From positions 1 through 45,178 of the forward strand of contig CAIYDQ010000334.1 of NCBI GenBank assembly GCA_903925075.1: DNA of 45,178 bases. The letters are read 5' to 3'. The notes below the pieces were generated by a model. It did no database searches, was not told where the DNA came from, and worked only from the letters and a program-made list of their open reading frames with translations. This DNA comes from an uncultured Geobacter sp. (lineage in GTDB: Bacteria > Desulfobacterota > Desulfuromonadia > Geobacterales > Geobacteraceae). Shown here piece after piece: positions 23,250 to 31,349 of the stretch (the first letter of the stretch is position 1; the number at the start of each line of letters is the position of its first letter). A program made the position numbers and the translations under genes.

Positions 23250-24743
23250 TTAACCGAGCATCTTGGAGCCGAAGAAGCGGGTCGACAGCGAGCGGACCAG
23301 GTCCAACGACTCCTCGGCGGTGAAATCCTCCAGCCTCAGATGGGGGTTGCGCGGGCGGATGCGCTCGAAGGCGCCGCGCGCCTCCGGGTCGGTGGGCGGG
23401 GGAATGGTGGCGTCGATCATCATCTTGGAGCCGAAGCGCTGCCAAAGGCCGGTTCCGGGAGAGCCGAGTTCTTCCAGGCTCGCGTCCATGGCGTGGTTGT
23501 GGGTGCCGGTGATGATGTTGACGTCCCGTTGCGGGTCCACCCGGGTGGTCAGCGCCCAGAGCAGCTCCGCCGGGTTGAAGATGTCGACATCGGCATCGAC
23601 CGCGATCACGATCTTCGGGTGCTGGTATTCGCCCGACAGGGCCGCCAGCATGAGGTTCTTGGCCTCGCCGTAGGCGCGGTTGGTCATCTGGATCACCACG
23701 CCGAAGATGCCCGGCAGCACCATGACGTTATGCAGGTTCGGTCCGCCGCCGACGTCCTTCAGCCGACGGTAGATCGCCGCGCTCATCGGGATCTTGTGGA
23801 AAACGCATCCCTCCATCTCCGAGCCGTTTTGCAGGTTCTTGAAGATGGCGTCTCCGCGCCGGGTCATGTGGTGGTATTCCACCACCGGATTTTTGCCGGT
23901 GCCGGTGACGTAATAATCCTGGAACTCGGAAAACGGCCCTTCCTCCTCCCGATAATGCGGCGGGATGTACCCTTCCAGGACGATTTCCGCGTCCGCCGGC
24001 ACTTCGAGATCCACCGTCTGGCATTTCACCAGGCGCACGGCCTCGCCCAGGAAGCCGCCCGCGATCTCGAATTCGTCCAGCCCGTAGGCCGCCGTGGTGG
24101 CCGCCGCCGCGTAGTAGAGCGGGTGGTGGCCGATGAAGATCGCCACCGGCATCGGCTCGTTCCTCGCCTGGTATTTCTCGTAGTTCTTCCAGGTGTGGCG
24201 CGGGTAAAGCAGGATGCCCGATTTGTTGGGTCCCTTGATCTGCAGGCGATGAAAACTCACGTTGCGCTGGCCGGTGTCCGGGTCCTTGGTCACCACCAGA
24301 CCGCAGCCGAGCACCGGGCCGCCGTCGCGCTGCCCGGCGATGTGCACCGGAAACTGGGTTAGATCGAACTCGCCCTTGCCGAAAGCCACTTCCTGGACCG
24401 GCGCATCGGTTACCAACACCGGGGGAATCAGCTTGCCCAGGCGCTCCGCCACCAGCGGCACCACGGTCTCCTCGGTGGCGCCGAAGGCGAGGGCGGCGTG
24501 ACGGACGTTGGCCGGCGCCTGGCCGAGCGAGCGCCAGCCGTGCGGCAGGTTCTCGAAAAACAGCGCCTTCTCGCGCGACTGGAAGAGCAGGGCGCCCATC
24601 TCGGTGAGCGGATCAACCGGCTTGTCGATTTTGATCAGTTCGCCGGCGGCTTCGAGCTGCGCCATCCAGGTGCGCATGGTCTTGATCGGCGCGCCCGAGC
24701 CCTGCGCCGCGTCGGCTTGTGTCTCTTTAGTGCATTTTTCCAT
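23250..24743 (-). CDS. UbiD-family prenylated-FMN (de)carboxylase
   Basis: ATG 24743 follows TTGGAGGCAACAAC; 497 residues. UbiD-family features include NVSFHRLQIKGPNKSGIL (about 161-178; R166 is the likely catalytic Arg), EGPFSEFQDYY with the E-GPFS-E pair (E268, E273), and the C-terminal VDADVDIFNPAELLWALTTR-VDPQRDV segment. The Arg-Glu-Glu triad fits activity with prenylated FMN, made by a UbiX encoded elsewhere. Family members decarboxylate or carboxylate aromatic and unsaturated acids. The neighbours (porin, TRAP binding protein, GntR regulator) argue for catabolism of an imported acid rather than ubiquinone synthesis. Exact substrate unknown. Confidence 0.92.
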   Translation of the reverse strand: MEKCTKETQADAAQGSGAPIKTMRTWMAQLEAAGELIKIDKPVDPLTEMGALLFQSREKALFFENLPHGWRSLGQAPANVRHAALAFGATEETVVPLVAERLGKLIPPVLVTDAPVQEVAFGKGEFDLTQFPVHIAGQRDGGPVLGCGLVVTKDPDTGQRNVSFHRLQIKGPNKSGILLYPRHTWKNYEKYQARNEPMPVAIFIGHHPLYYAAAATTAAYGLDEFEIAGGFLGEAVRLVKCQTVDLEVPADAEIVLEGYIPPHYREEEGPFSEFQDYYVTGTGKNPVVEYHHMTRRGDAIFKNLQNGSEMEGCVFHKIPMSAAIYRRLKDVGGGPNLHNVMVLPGIFGVVIQMTNRAYGEAKNLMLAALSGEYQHPKIVIAVDADVDIFNPAELLWALTTRVDPQRDVNIITGTHNHAMDASLEELGSPGTGLWQRFGSKMMIDATIPPPTDPEARGAFERIRPRNPHLRLEDFTAEESLDLVRSLSTRFFGSKMLG

Positions 24744-24853
24744 GTTGTTGCCTCCAAAATAATTTCGGTGTTGCCGGATATGGCATCGGCGGCCGTCGCT
24801 CAAGGAGATCGAGCTACGCTGCCAATTCAAGCTGTCAGGAGGTAGGCGCCGGC

Positions 24854-26254
24854 CTAAAAGTAGTACCAGGCGACCACTCTGTAGGCGTTGTTTATGCCCA
24901 TGTCGGAAGTGCCCGCGCTGTTGTTGGCGTAGCGGGTAGCGGAGTATTCATAGCCTGCGCCGAGCCTGATCGCCGCATTGAGGTCGTACTTGAAGTTCAA
25001 CTCCAGGTCGGTGTTGTGCCGGGCGTAGTTGGCCAGACCCTTGTAATCGTCGTAGTGATAGGCGCTTTTGCGTCCGGCGATCATGGTGATCCCCAGATCC
25101 TGGGTCGGGTAGAACATCAACTGACCGATGGTCCCCCATCCCTTCAGGGGAGTGACGTTGGGCGCTTGGGCGGCCAGTGCACCGGTGGCGGTGGCCGTCG
25201 TCTGTATGACCGGGTTGGTGGGGACCAGGGTGGCGCTCAGATAGGTGAGGTTGGCGGCCATATATCCGGTCCCCTCGAAATCGAGCGTCATGGCGCGGCT
25301 CTTGCCGTCCTTGGAGCGCATTAACGGCACGTTGGCATAGACGCCGTAGCCGTAGGAATCGATCGACTTGGTCACTCCCAGCGCTTTCTGGTTGCCGTAG
25401 ATGCCGTAAAAACCGAAGGCCAGCTCCTTCATGTAGAAACCCTCGAAGGTCGGCGCCTTGCCCAGGCTCTGGTTGTACCAGATGAGCTGGCTGCCGAACA
25501 CCGGCATGTCGCTCCATTTGGTGCTGATGCCGTTGGGGGCCAGGACACCCGTGTCGGCGTTGGGCGCCGCCCCGGCGGTGGAACTGGTGCCGGTGTTGTT
25601 GCTTTGCGCGGGATCCTCGACGCTGAGCACGAATTTGACTTCGTTTTGCGGGTTGAGCTTGAAGGCCCGGGTCAGCCTGACCTGGGGCAGGCGCACCGTG
25701 ACCCCGGAGCCGGCGAAGGTGCCGGGGACGTAGTTGAGGGTGCCGATGGGGAGGATGCCCCAGGCCGTGGTGGTCTGGCCGAACAACAGCTGGGTATTGC
25801 TCCAATCGAGGGTGCCGTAAAAGTGGCGCAGTCTGAACTGCGGATTCTCGTTGCCCGAGGAGAAGTCGCCGTAAAAATCGTTCTCGAAGTAGGCCCTGGT
25901 CCGGGCACCGAGGAAGTCGGGGCCGGTGACCTTCAACCAGAGCCGGGAGCCGCGCGCGCTCAGGATGGACTGGGATTCCTTCCCCTGGTTGCTCGACTTC
26001 TTGGGTATGGTCGGCGGGAGCAGGGCGCCGTTGGGGCCGAGATTGTTGGAGTTGTGCACGTAGTCCAACCTGCCGAAACCTCCGATGGAGATGCCGAACT
26101 TTCCCTTTGCCGGCGTTTCCATGGCGCCGTACATGCCCGGCGCTACCTCGCACGACGGTTCGAAATCGCAATTGTACGCCGGAGTCTCGATGGCCAGTGC
26201 CGGTGCCGCCATCAATAGCAATGCCGCGATCAAGCCCAAATCCTTTTTTGTCAC
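24854..26254 (-). CDS. Outer-membrane porin-like beta-barrel
   Basis: I choose GTG 26254, preceded by AAAGGGGGTTGG, which places a signal peptide at the N-terminus (TKKDLGLIAALLLMAAPALA). The 466-residue product shows alternating amphipathic strands, aromatic girdles (FYGDFSSGNENPQFRLRHFY, TLDWSNTQLLFGQ) and a terminal strand YRVVAWYYF ending in Phe, the hallmark of outer-membrane barrel insertion. It resembles DcaP-like or aromatic-acid porins in general style, but I cannot name the family. Its position upstream of the UbiD-family gene suggests it admits that enzyme's substrate. A palindrome AAATGA-TGTCG-TCATTT lies about 45 bases upstream of the start. Confidence 0.8.
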   Translation of the reverse strand: MTKKDLGLIAALLLMAAPALAIETPAYNCDFEPSCEVAPGMYGAMETPAKGKFGISIGGFGRLDYVHNSNNLGPNGALLPPTIPKKSSNQGKESQSILSARGSRLWLKVTGPDFLGARTRAYFENDFYGDFSSGNENPQFRLRHFYGTLDWSNTQLLFGQTTTAWGILPIGTLNYVPGTFAGSGVTVRLPQVRLTRAFKLNPQNEVKFVLSVEDPAQSNNTGTSSTAGAAPNADTGVLAPNGISTKWSDMPVFGSQLIWYNQSLGKAPTFEGFYMKELAFGFYGIYGNQKALGVTKSIDSYGYGVYANVPLMRSKDGKSRAMTLDFEGTGYMAANLTYLSATLVPTNPVIQTTATATGALAAQAPNVTPLKGWGTIGQLMFYPTQDLGITMIAGRKSAYHYDDYKGLANYARHNTDLELNFKYDLNAAIRLGAGYEYSATRYANNSAGTSDMGINNAYRVVAWYYF

Positions 26255-26401
26255 TACCAACCCCCTTTGAATGTCACTGTTAGCTGCTCGAAATGATGTC
26301 GTCATTTTCCAACTCCCGAAGAAAACTCCCACCCCCTTTGGCTCATGTCTGCGCTGGCGTCGTTTTGCCGACTCCGGACGTCGGCCCCCTTTCCCTTGGC
26401 T

Positions 26402-27310
26402 TTATTCCGCCGAAACCACGTCGCCCGCTTGCACCCCGCGTCCTTCCGTGATGGCGCCAAAGGAGGCGTCCGGTCCCACGAAACCGCTCACCGAAACGGT
26501 GCCGACCTTCTCCCCGGGCGAGAATCCGGCTCCCTTTATGAACCTGCCGCCGCGGTAAACGGTGAAGCTCTGGCCGATCGCCAGGCAGCTCTCTCGTCCC
26601 GCGCCGATATAGGCCCGGTCCCCCTCGACCTCTATCACCCTGCCGTACCAGGGAAGCAAGGACAGCAGCTTGGCGATCCGGTCGCAGGCAGGTTTCAAGG
26701 CGGCGGCGACTCGATCGACGCCGGAAGGCTCGTTTGACGCGGGAGGGAGGGGCGCCTGGAAGCTGTCGAGCAGGCCGCCGGCCATGGTGTCGTAGACCTC
26801 GATCAGCGCCGTTTGACCTGGTTCCGCGACGGCGGTGGAGGTTATATAGACGGCGACATTGGCTCGGTGGTCGCGCTGCAGGCGCTCGGCGAATCGTGCC
26901 TTGTCGTCCCGGGTCGCCATCCCCTCGGATTGGTCGGTAAGGACGGTCTGCGCCGGGTCCAGCACGACTCCGGCCGAGGCTTGCCGCAGATTCCGGTAGA
27001 CGGCCTGAGCCAGCCCGTCGCGGCCGATCTCAATCAGCGCGATCCTTTTGTTAAGCGACAAGGCCGCGTTTTTTTTGGCTGGGGCAAGCCCCGCGGCGAC
27101 TCGGTCCACCCCCTTCTCCACGAGTTTCATGCCGCGCAGGGGACCGCTCTCCACATAGCTTCTCGGCACCCAGATGGTCGTCGGCGCGCCGGGATCTTCG
27201 GTGCTGCGAGAGTTCTCTATTTCCACGAACCCCTCTCGTGACGTTTTGCCGCTGGCGCAGGCGCAAAGGACGATGCAGCAAAAACAGACGATGATTTTTA
27301 CGCTCTTCAT
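26402..27310 (-). CDS. Lipoprotein with FlgT-C-like C-terminal domain
   Basis: The 302-residue protein has a lipoprotein signal (MKSVKIIVCFCCIVLCAC). The middle region (about 85-200) predicts an alternating alpha/beta fold (KRIALIEIGRDGLAQAVYRNL; ANVAVYITSTAVAE). The C-terminus (about 215-300) has a beta-rich pattern, GRVIEVEGDRAYIGAGRE, then GQSFTVYRGG, VGTVSVSGFVGPDASFG and AGDVVSAE, similar to the FlgT C-terminal and related SH3-like domains. Role unknown; the lipid anchor places it in the outer or inner membrane facing the periplasm. It is the first gene downstream of the GntR operator, so probably co-regulated with the porin, decarboxylase and binding protein. Confidence 0.65.
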   Translation of the reverse strand: MKSVKIIVCFCCIVLCACASGKTSREGFVEIENSRSTEDPGAPTTIWVPRSYVESGPLRGMKLVEKGVDRVAAGLAPAKKNAALSLNKRIALIEIGRDGLAQAVYRNLRQASAGVVLDPAQTVLTDQSEGMATRDDKARFAERLQRDHRANVAVYITSTAVAEPGQTALIEVYDTMAGGLLDSFQAPLPPASNEPSGVDRVAAALKPACDRIAKLLSLLPWYGRVIEVEGDRAYIGAGRESCLAIGQSFTVYRGGRFIKGAGFSPGEKVGTVSVSGFVGPDASFGAITEGRGVQAGDVVSAE

Positions 27311-27441
27311 GACGGCTCCTTTGGTGAGCGGCGCGGTTGCCGGCGCAAGAATCGCCTCGGTTGACAGCCACCCGCCGCCTTCGCCGGGCGCGGATTCGAA
27401 CCGCGGGACGCGGATGATGTAACCGGTTCAGGCGTTGGTTA

Positions 27442-27501
27442 AATGTTCGACCATTCACCCGTTGTTTTTTCCCTTCTACCCTTTTGCTGATTGGCTGTCA
27501 A
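27442..27501 (-). promoter_or_regulatory. Promoter and GntR operator of the lipoprotein-porin-UbiD unit
   Basis: On the minus strand TTGACA (27501-27496), a 17-base spacer and TAGAAG (27478-27473) form a promoter. The near-palindrome AATGTTCGACCATT (27442-27455) sits just downstream, at about +15, where a bound repressor would block transcription. The same 14-mer recurs at 27668 and, with two changes, over the GntR gene start. Confidence 0.6.
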
Positions 27502-27667
27502 TACAAAATAACGATATTTTATTTTTTTATGGAGCTAAAGGAAGTGTGGTGGCGTGAGGGTGTGGGACTTAGACGGCCGGGGAGGGGTGGATTGGTCATA
27601 CGTTTATGGGTAATGTGGGGCTAAATTTGTAAAATGACTTAAAAGTCGAGCGGTTGTGAATGCAATG

Positions 27668-27696
27668 AATGTTCGACCATTGATCCATTGGAATGG
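27668..27696. promoter_or_regulatory. Second GntR-type operator, with adjacent palindrome
   Basis: AATGTTCGACCATT (27668-27681) is identical to the site at 27442. Three bases later CCATTGGAATGG (27685-27696) is a perfect inverted repeat sharing the CCATT half-site. The pair could allow cooperative binding or looping to the promoter site 226 bp away. Confidence 0.5.
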
Positions 27697-27877
27697 TTGT
27701 GCGCCTTCTCGGGCAGGTTGTCAATTTAAAAAATAACGCCATTATCAAATCCCTCTGCCGTGGCTTTGTTCTGCTCCGACAGGCGGGGATTGATAGCGGG
27801 CCGGGCGCTGGCGGCAGAAAGCCGAGGAAGACATTTTGGCCTTCGGCGGCAGCGGGTGGCGATGGGCGGGAGCGGTG

Positions 27878-27987
27878 CAGCGGTAAGGGAAGGGCGGAAG
27901 AGGAAAGGGCGGAAGAGGTACGAGTGGTTAGAGCGGTAAGGGTGGTAACAGCGGTAAGGGAGGTAAGGGAGGTAAGGGAGGTAAGGC
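27878..27987. repeat. Purine-rich tandem repeats
   Basis: Two 15-base units (AGGGCGGAAGAGGAA at 27891, one change at 27906) are followed by 9-base GGTAAGGGA units at 27953, 27962 and 27971 plus a partial. One strand is nearly all purine. No coding role is seen. Confidence 0.7.
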
Positions 27988-28060
27988 GCCTGCCTGACGA
28001 TCCGTGTCTACGGCGGGGACGAGGCGGTTTGTCGGGTGGCGGTTCTCTCCAAGGGGCGCG

Positions 28061-28813
28061 CTAGGTTCGGACGATCTTGTGTGCCGGCGGGTTTTTCATG
28101 CTGCCGACGCGCTCGATATCCTTTGCCATGAGCGCCTCGCACAGGTCGGCATCCTTGGCCGCCAGCGCCTCGATGATCTGTTTGTGCAGCAGATAGGTTT
28201 CCTGCTTGAACTTCTTGGTCTGGCTGCTGTCCTGACGTAGTTCGCCCAGCAATTCGAACATGGCGCTGATGAGGAATTTACTCAGATGGTTGCCCGAGAC
28301 CTCGGCAATGGCGATATGGAAGTTGGAGGCATGCTGACGGTGTTGCAGCACCTCGCCGGTGTCGGCACGGCACGCCTCGTTCAGTTCATGGAGCCTGGCA
28401 ATATCCTCAGCCGTCGCTTTTTCCGCCGCCACGCGCACCGCGACGCACTCGATCGCCTTTCTGGTCTCGACGAAATGAGCCAGCGTCAGTTTACCCTGGC
28501 TGTAGAGATCGAAAGCGGAGTTATATATAGGCTTTTGCAGGTTGAACACCACGAAAGCACCGCCGGTACCTCCCTGCTTTATTTCCACCAGGCCCGATTG
28601 TTCCAGCGAACGAAAGGCTTCCCGCACCACGGAGCGGCTCACTCCGGTTTCTTCCATCATCTCGCGTTCCGAGGGGAGCTTGTCGCCTACCTGCAGTTGA
28701 TTCGAGAAAATGAGCTGCTTGATAAGCGCAACTATTTTTTCATTGAGCTTTTCTTTGTTGAGTGGGCCGATCAGGGCGCTTTTCGCTGCATTGGCTTTCA
28801 TATATTCGACCAT
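28061..28813 (-). CDS. GntR-family regulator, FadR subfamily
   Basis: The 250-residue protein has an N-terminal winged helix with the GntR signature GDKLPSEREMMEETGVSRSVVREAFRSLEQSGLVEIKQG (about 43-81), then an all-helical FCD domain (about 110-235) with likely metal/effector ligands in NFHIAIAEVSGN and LHKQIIEAL. FCD-type regulators usually bind small organic acids and are lifted from DNA by them. It lies upstream of, and codirectional with, the lipoprotein-porin-UbiD-dctP genes. A 14-bp near-palindrome overlaps its start codon, predicting autoregulation. ATG 28813 or in-frame ATG 28801 are possible starts; neither has an ideal ribosome site. Confidence 0.93.
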   Translation of the reverse strand: MVEYMKANAAKSALIGPLNKEKLNEKIVALIKQLIFSNQLQVGDKLPSEREMMEETGVSRSVVREAFRSLEQSGLVEIKQGGTGGAFVVFNLQKPIYNSAFDLYSQGKLTLAHFVETRKAIECVAVRVAAEKATAEDIARLHELNEACRADTGEVLQHRQHASNFHIAIAEVSGNHLSKFLISAMFELLGELRQDSSQTKKFKQETYLLHKQIIEALAAKDADLCEALMAKDIERVGSMKNPPAHKIVRT

Positions 28814-28872
28814 TGCTCCAACGGCTGGATTGAGTGATGCTTGTGTTTACCTTTTCCGCGGCGGCTTGTCAA
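28804..28872 (-). promoter_or_regulatory. Autoregulatory promoter/operator of the GntR gene
   Basis: On minus, TTGACA (28872-28867), a 17-base spacer and TAAACA (28849-28844) form a promoter. TTCGACCATT (28805-28814) with the half AT-AT before it matches 12 of 14 positions of the upstream operators and overlaps the start codon. Confidence 0.5.
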
Positions 28873-29221
28873 GGATTGAAGCGGTCGAGGGCGGCCGATT
28901 ACGCCGCGCGAAAGTCGCGGCAGCGGGCAGCCGGCCCGGAGCCATCCGGTCGAGACTAAGTGGCTGATTTTAAATAAAAGATATATAGTCCGCTCCGCCT
29001 CGTGGACAAAGCTCGCCATCTACGGCAAAAAACCTGCCCCCTTGCGGCTTATCCTGATGACGCCGCTCGCTCATGGCGTTATTTTGCAAAAGCGAGCCGC
29101 GGGAAATTGTATGGGATTACGCGGTCTTCCACATTAGTTGCACTTTTTGCCGGTATGGTCGGCGCAAGAAGCCTCGACAAGCTCAGAGCAGCACTACGAA
29201 CGAGAGTGAAAGGAGATGGTT
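28814..29221. other. Divergent intergenic region between GntR and chemoreceptor genes
   Basis: Contains the GntR promoter at one end and the 35-bp repeat (29062-29096) at the other. No gene is evident. Confidence 0.5.
29062..29096. repeat. 35-bp dispersed repeat, copy 1
   Basis: Begins GCCGCTCGCTCATGGC and ends AAAAGCGAG. It matches the copy at 31164-31198 at 34 of 35 positions. CTCGCT and AGCGAG near its ends can pair. It ends about 125 bases before the chemoreceptor start. Confidence 0.85.
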
Positions 29222-30850
29222 ATGGGATGGATTAAAAACATGAAAATCGGCTCCAAACTGGCCCTGCTGGTGTCGGCGGTGTTGGCGATGCTGGCGCTGG
29301 TGGGGATTTTCTCGATGCTGCAACTCTCGCGCGTCAATGAATCCACGGTCGACCTCGCCACCAACACCCTGCCCAGCATCAAGGCACTGGGCAATATGGA
29401 GCGGGACATGAACGAGTTCCGCCGTTACGAGTTTCAGCACGTGCTGTCAACCGAAAAGCCGGACATGGACAAGTGGGAAGCCTCGATGGCAGAGGCGCTC
29501 GGCAATTTGAAGAAAAACAGCGCCGTCTACGAGCCGATGATCTCCTATCCGGGCGAAAAGGAGGCGTATGCCGAAATACGCAAAAACTGGGACGCCTTTT
29601 TGGTCGAGCACGAGCGGATCATGGCTCTCTCCCGCCAGAATAACAAGACCGAGGCGGTCGCCGTGCTCAGGGGGGATTCCACCAGACTGATACTCGCCAC
29701 CCTGGGCGCCTTGGAAAAGGACATCGTCATCAACGAAAAGGGGGGAGACACTTCCTATCGAAAGGCCATCGCCGTGTACGACTCCTCGCGCGTCGGCATC
29801 GTCGCGGCCATCGTCGCGGCCTCGCTGGCCGCTTTGGCCCTCTCCTGGCTGATAGGTCGCCTGATCGTCGGCCCGCTGGCGAAGGCGGTCTCGATAGCCG
29901 ACTCCCTGGCCGCCGGCGATCTGGCCGTGCAGGTCGAGGTCGATTCCAGGGACGAGACGGGGCGGTTGATGCAAGCCATGCGGCAGATGGTCGCCAACCT
30001 GCGCGGCATGATCGCCGGGACCGTCGACATCGCCAACGGCATCGCCTCGGCATCCAACCAGTTGCAGGCTACCTCCGCCCAGATCGCCACCGGGGCGGAG
30101 GAGGTCGCCTCGCAAACCGGCACGGTGGCCACCGCCAGCGAAGAGATGTCGGCCACAAGCTCCGACATCGCCCGCAGTTGCTCCAACGCCGCCGACGCCT
30201 CCCGGCAATCGACCGACGCCGCCCACGCGGGCGCCAGGATCGTGCAGGACACCATCGCCGGCATGAGCGTCATCGCCGACCGGGTACGGCAGACCTCGCG
30301 GACGGTGGAAGCGCTCGGCTCGCGCTCGGAGCAGATCGGCGACATCGTCGGCACCATCGAAGATATAGCCGACCAGACCAACCTCTTGGCGTTGAACGCG
30401 GCCATAGAGGCGGCCCGGGCGGGCGAACAGGGGCGCGGCTTCGCCGTAGTCGCGGACGAGGTCAGGGCGCTCGCCGAGCGCACCACCAAGGCCACCAGGG
30501 AAATAGGGGAAATGATCAAGGCCATCCAGAGCGAGACCAAGGCCGCCGTCAAGGCGATGGAGGAAGGGGTCCAGGAGGTGGAGAAGGGAGCGGTCTCGTC
30601 GCAGAAATCCGGTCAGGCGCTGGACGAGATCCTGGAGCGGATCAACGAAGTCTCCATGCAGGTGAGCCAGATCGCCACGGCGGCCGAGCAGCAGACCGCG
30701 ACCACCGGCGAGGTGACCAGCAACATCCAGCAGATCACGGAAGTCGTCAACCATACGGCGCGCGGGGCCGAGGAGACCAGCGGCGCGGCGGCCCAGTTGG
30801 CCGACCAGGCCAAGGAATTGAAGCAGATGGTCGGCCGCTTCCGACTGTGA
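29222..30850 (+). CDS. Methyl-accepting chemotaxis protein with four-helix-bundle sensor
   Basis: AGGAG at 29211-29215 selects ATG 29222; 542 residues. Membrane helix 1 is at about 8-30, a periplasmic four-helix-bundle (4HB_MCP) domain at about 32-185, helix 2 at about 190-212, then HAMP (about 213-265). The cytoplasmic MA domain has the conserved tip [41 protein letters not shown] (about 380-420). It should form a receptor that signals through CheA/CheW, which are not encoded in the window. There is no C-terminal CheR-tethering pentapeptide; it ends MVGRFRL. A strong terminator follows at 30856. Confidence 0.95.
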   Translation: MGWIKNMKIGSKLALLVSAVLAMLALVGIFSMLQLSRVNESTVDLATNTLPSIKALGNMERDMNEFRRYEFQHVLSTEKPDMDKWEASMAEALGNLKKNSAVYEPMISYPGEKEAYAEIRKNWDAFLVEHERIMALSRQNNKTEAVAVLRGDSTRLILATLGALEKDIVINEKGGDTSYRKAIAVYDSSRVGIVAAIVAASLAALALSWLIGRLIVGPLAKAVSIADSLAAGDLAVQVEVDSRDETGRLMQAMRQMVANLRGMIAGTVDIANGIASASNQLQATSAQIATGAEEVASQTGTVATASEEMSATSSDIARSCSNAADASRQSTDAAHAGARIVQDTIAGMSVIADRVRQTSRTVEALGSRSEQIGDIVGTIEDIADQTNLLALNAAIEAARAGEQGRGFAVVADEVRALAERTTKATREIGEMIKAIQSETKAAVKAMEEGVQEVEKGAVSSQKSGQALDEILERINEVSMQVSQIATAAEQQTATTGEVTSNIQQITEVVNHTARGAEETSGAAAQLADQAKELKQMVGRFRL

Positions 30851-30855
30851 CCAAA

Positions 30856-30887
30856 AGAGACGGCGCTCAACTTCGAGCGCCGTCTCT
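30856..30887 (+). terminator. Terminator of the chemoreceptor gene
   Basis: AGAGACGGCGCTC (30856-30868) pairs perfectly with GAGCGCCGTCTCT (30875-30887) around AACTTC, six bases after the stop. The T-tail is weak. Confidence 0.8.
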
Positions 30888-31002
30888 CGTTCCGGGCGAG
30901 GCGAAGCCGATCGGTTTGCCGCGCCCCCGTTGTGCTGAATTTTCAGACGGGTTTCTCTTTTATGTAATCTATTCACCAGATCAGCCAGCGACTTCTCGCA
31001 CC

Positions 31003-31095
31003 CGTAGGTCGTGTTGAACGGCTTCATCGTGAAACGCGACATGGCCACCGTGGCACCGTTGCGACGTCGCGTTTCGTACCTCAACGCGACCTACG
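31003..31095. repeat. REP-like inverted pair (copy A)
   Basis: CGTAGGTCGTGTTGAACG and its continuation GTGAAACGCGAC form one hairpin. GTCGCGTTTCGTACC, then TCAACGCGACCTACG, form another in the opposite orientation about 25 bases later. The same two arms recur three times at 41.1-41.6 kb. Layout resembles bacterial interspersed mosaic elements built of paired REPs. Confidence 0.8.
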
Positions 31096-31163
31096 GAAAC
31101 AGGCGCTCTGCAGAAGAGTCGCCGATCGCGAATGGCGACTCTTGTGCAGGCGCCGCGCCACTC

Positions 31164-31198
31164 GCCGCTCGCTCATGGCGTTATTTTGCAGAAGCGAG
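31164..31198. repeat. 35-bp dispersed repeat, copy 2
   Basis: Differs from the 29062 copy at one base (GCAGAAGCGAG for GCAAAAGCGAG). It ends about 150 bases before the multi-PAS kinase start. Confidence 0.85.
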
Positions 31199-31349
31199 TC
31201 TAATCACTAATCCGTTGATTTTCACCTCTGAAATGGAGTAAAGGTTACGCTGCCTGATCGCCAAGAAAGCTTTGCGGCGGTATCGCTTCTACCTGCAAGC
31301 CCGGGTTGCGCAATGGCGGCTGCGGGAGCGTCAAGCTCGAGAGGTCCGG

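Larger units (their letters stand above)
27311..28060. other. Regulatory spacer between GntR gene and its likely targets
   Basis: No protein-like frame. Holds the promoter, two operators, an AT-rich stretch (about 27505-27535) and a purine-rich tandem repeat. A 17-base element at about 27395-27411 resembles a tRNA T-arm on the minus strand, but no acceptor partner exists. Confidence 0.5.
30888..31349. other. Intergenic region with a REP pair and the 35-bp repeat
   Basis: Holds the inverted REP-like pair (31003-31095) and the second 35-bp repeat (31164-31198) upstream of the multi-PAS kinase. Open frames here are repeat translations. Confidence 0.6.

Noticed and set aside
27380..27420. tRNA on the minus strand (GGTTCGAATCC with a perfect T-stem)
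   Set aside because: No matching acceptor 5' strand, D-arm or anticodon arm at the right distance; at most a T-arm look-alike.
31011..31241. 76-codon plus-strand frame before the multi-PAS kinase
   Set aside because: It is a translation of the REP pair and the 35-bp repeat.
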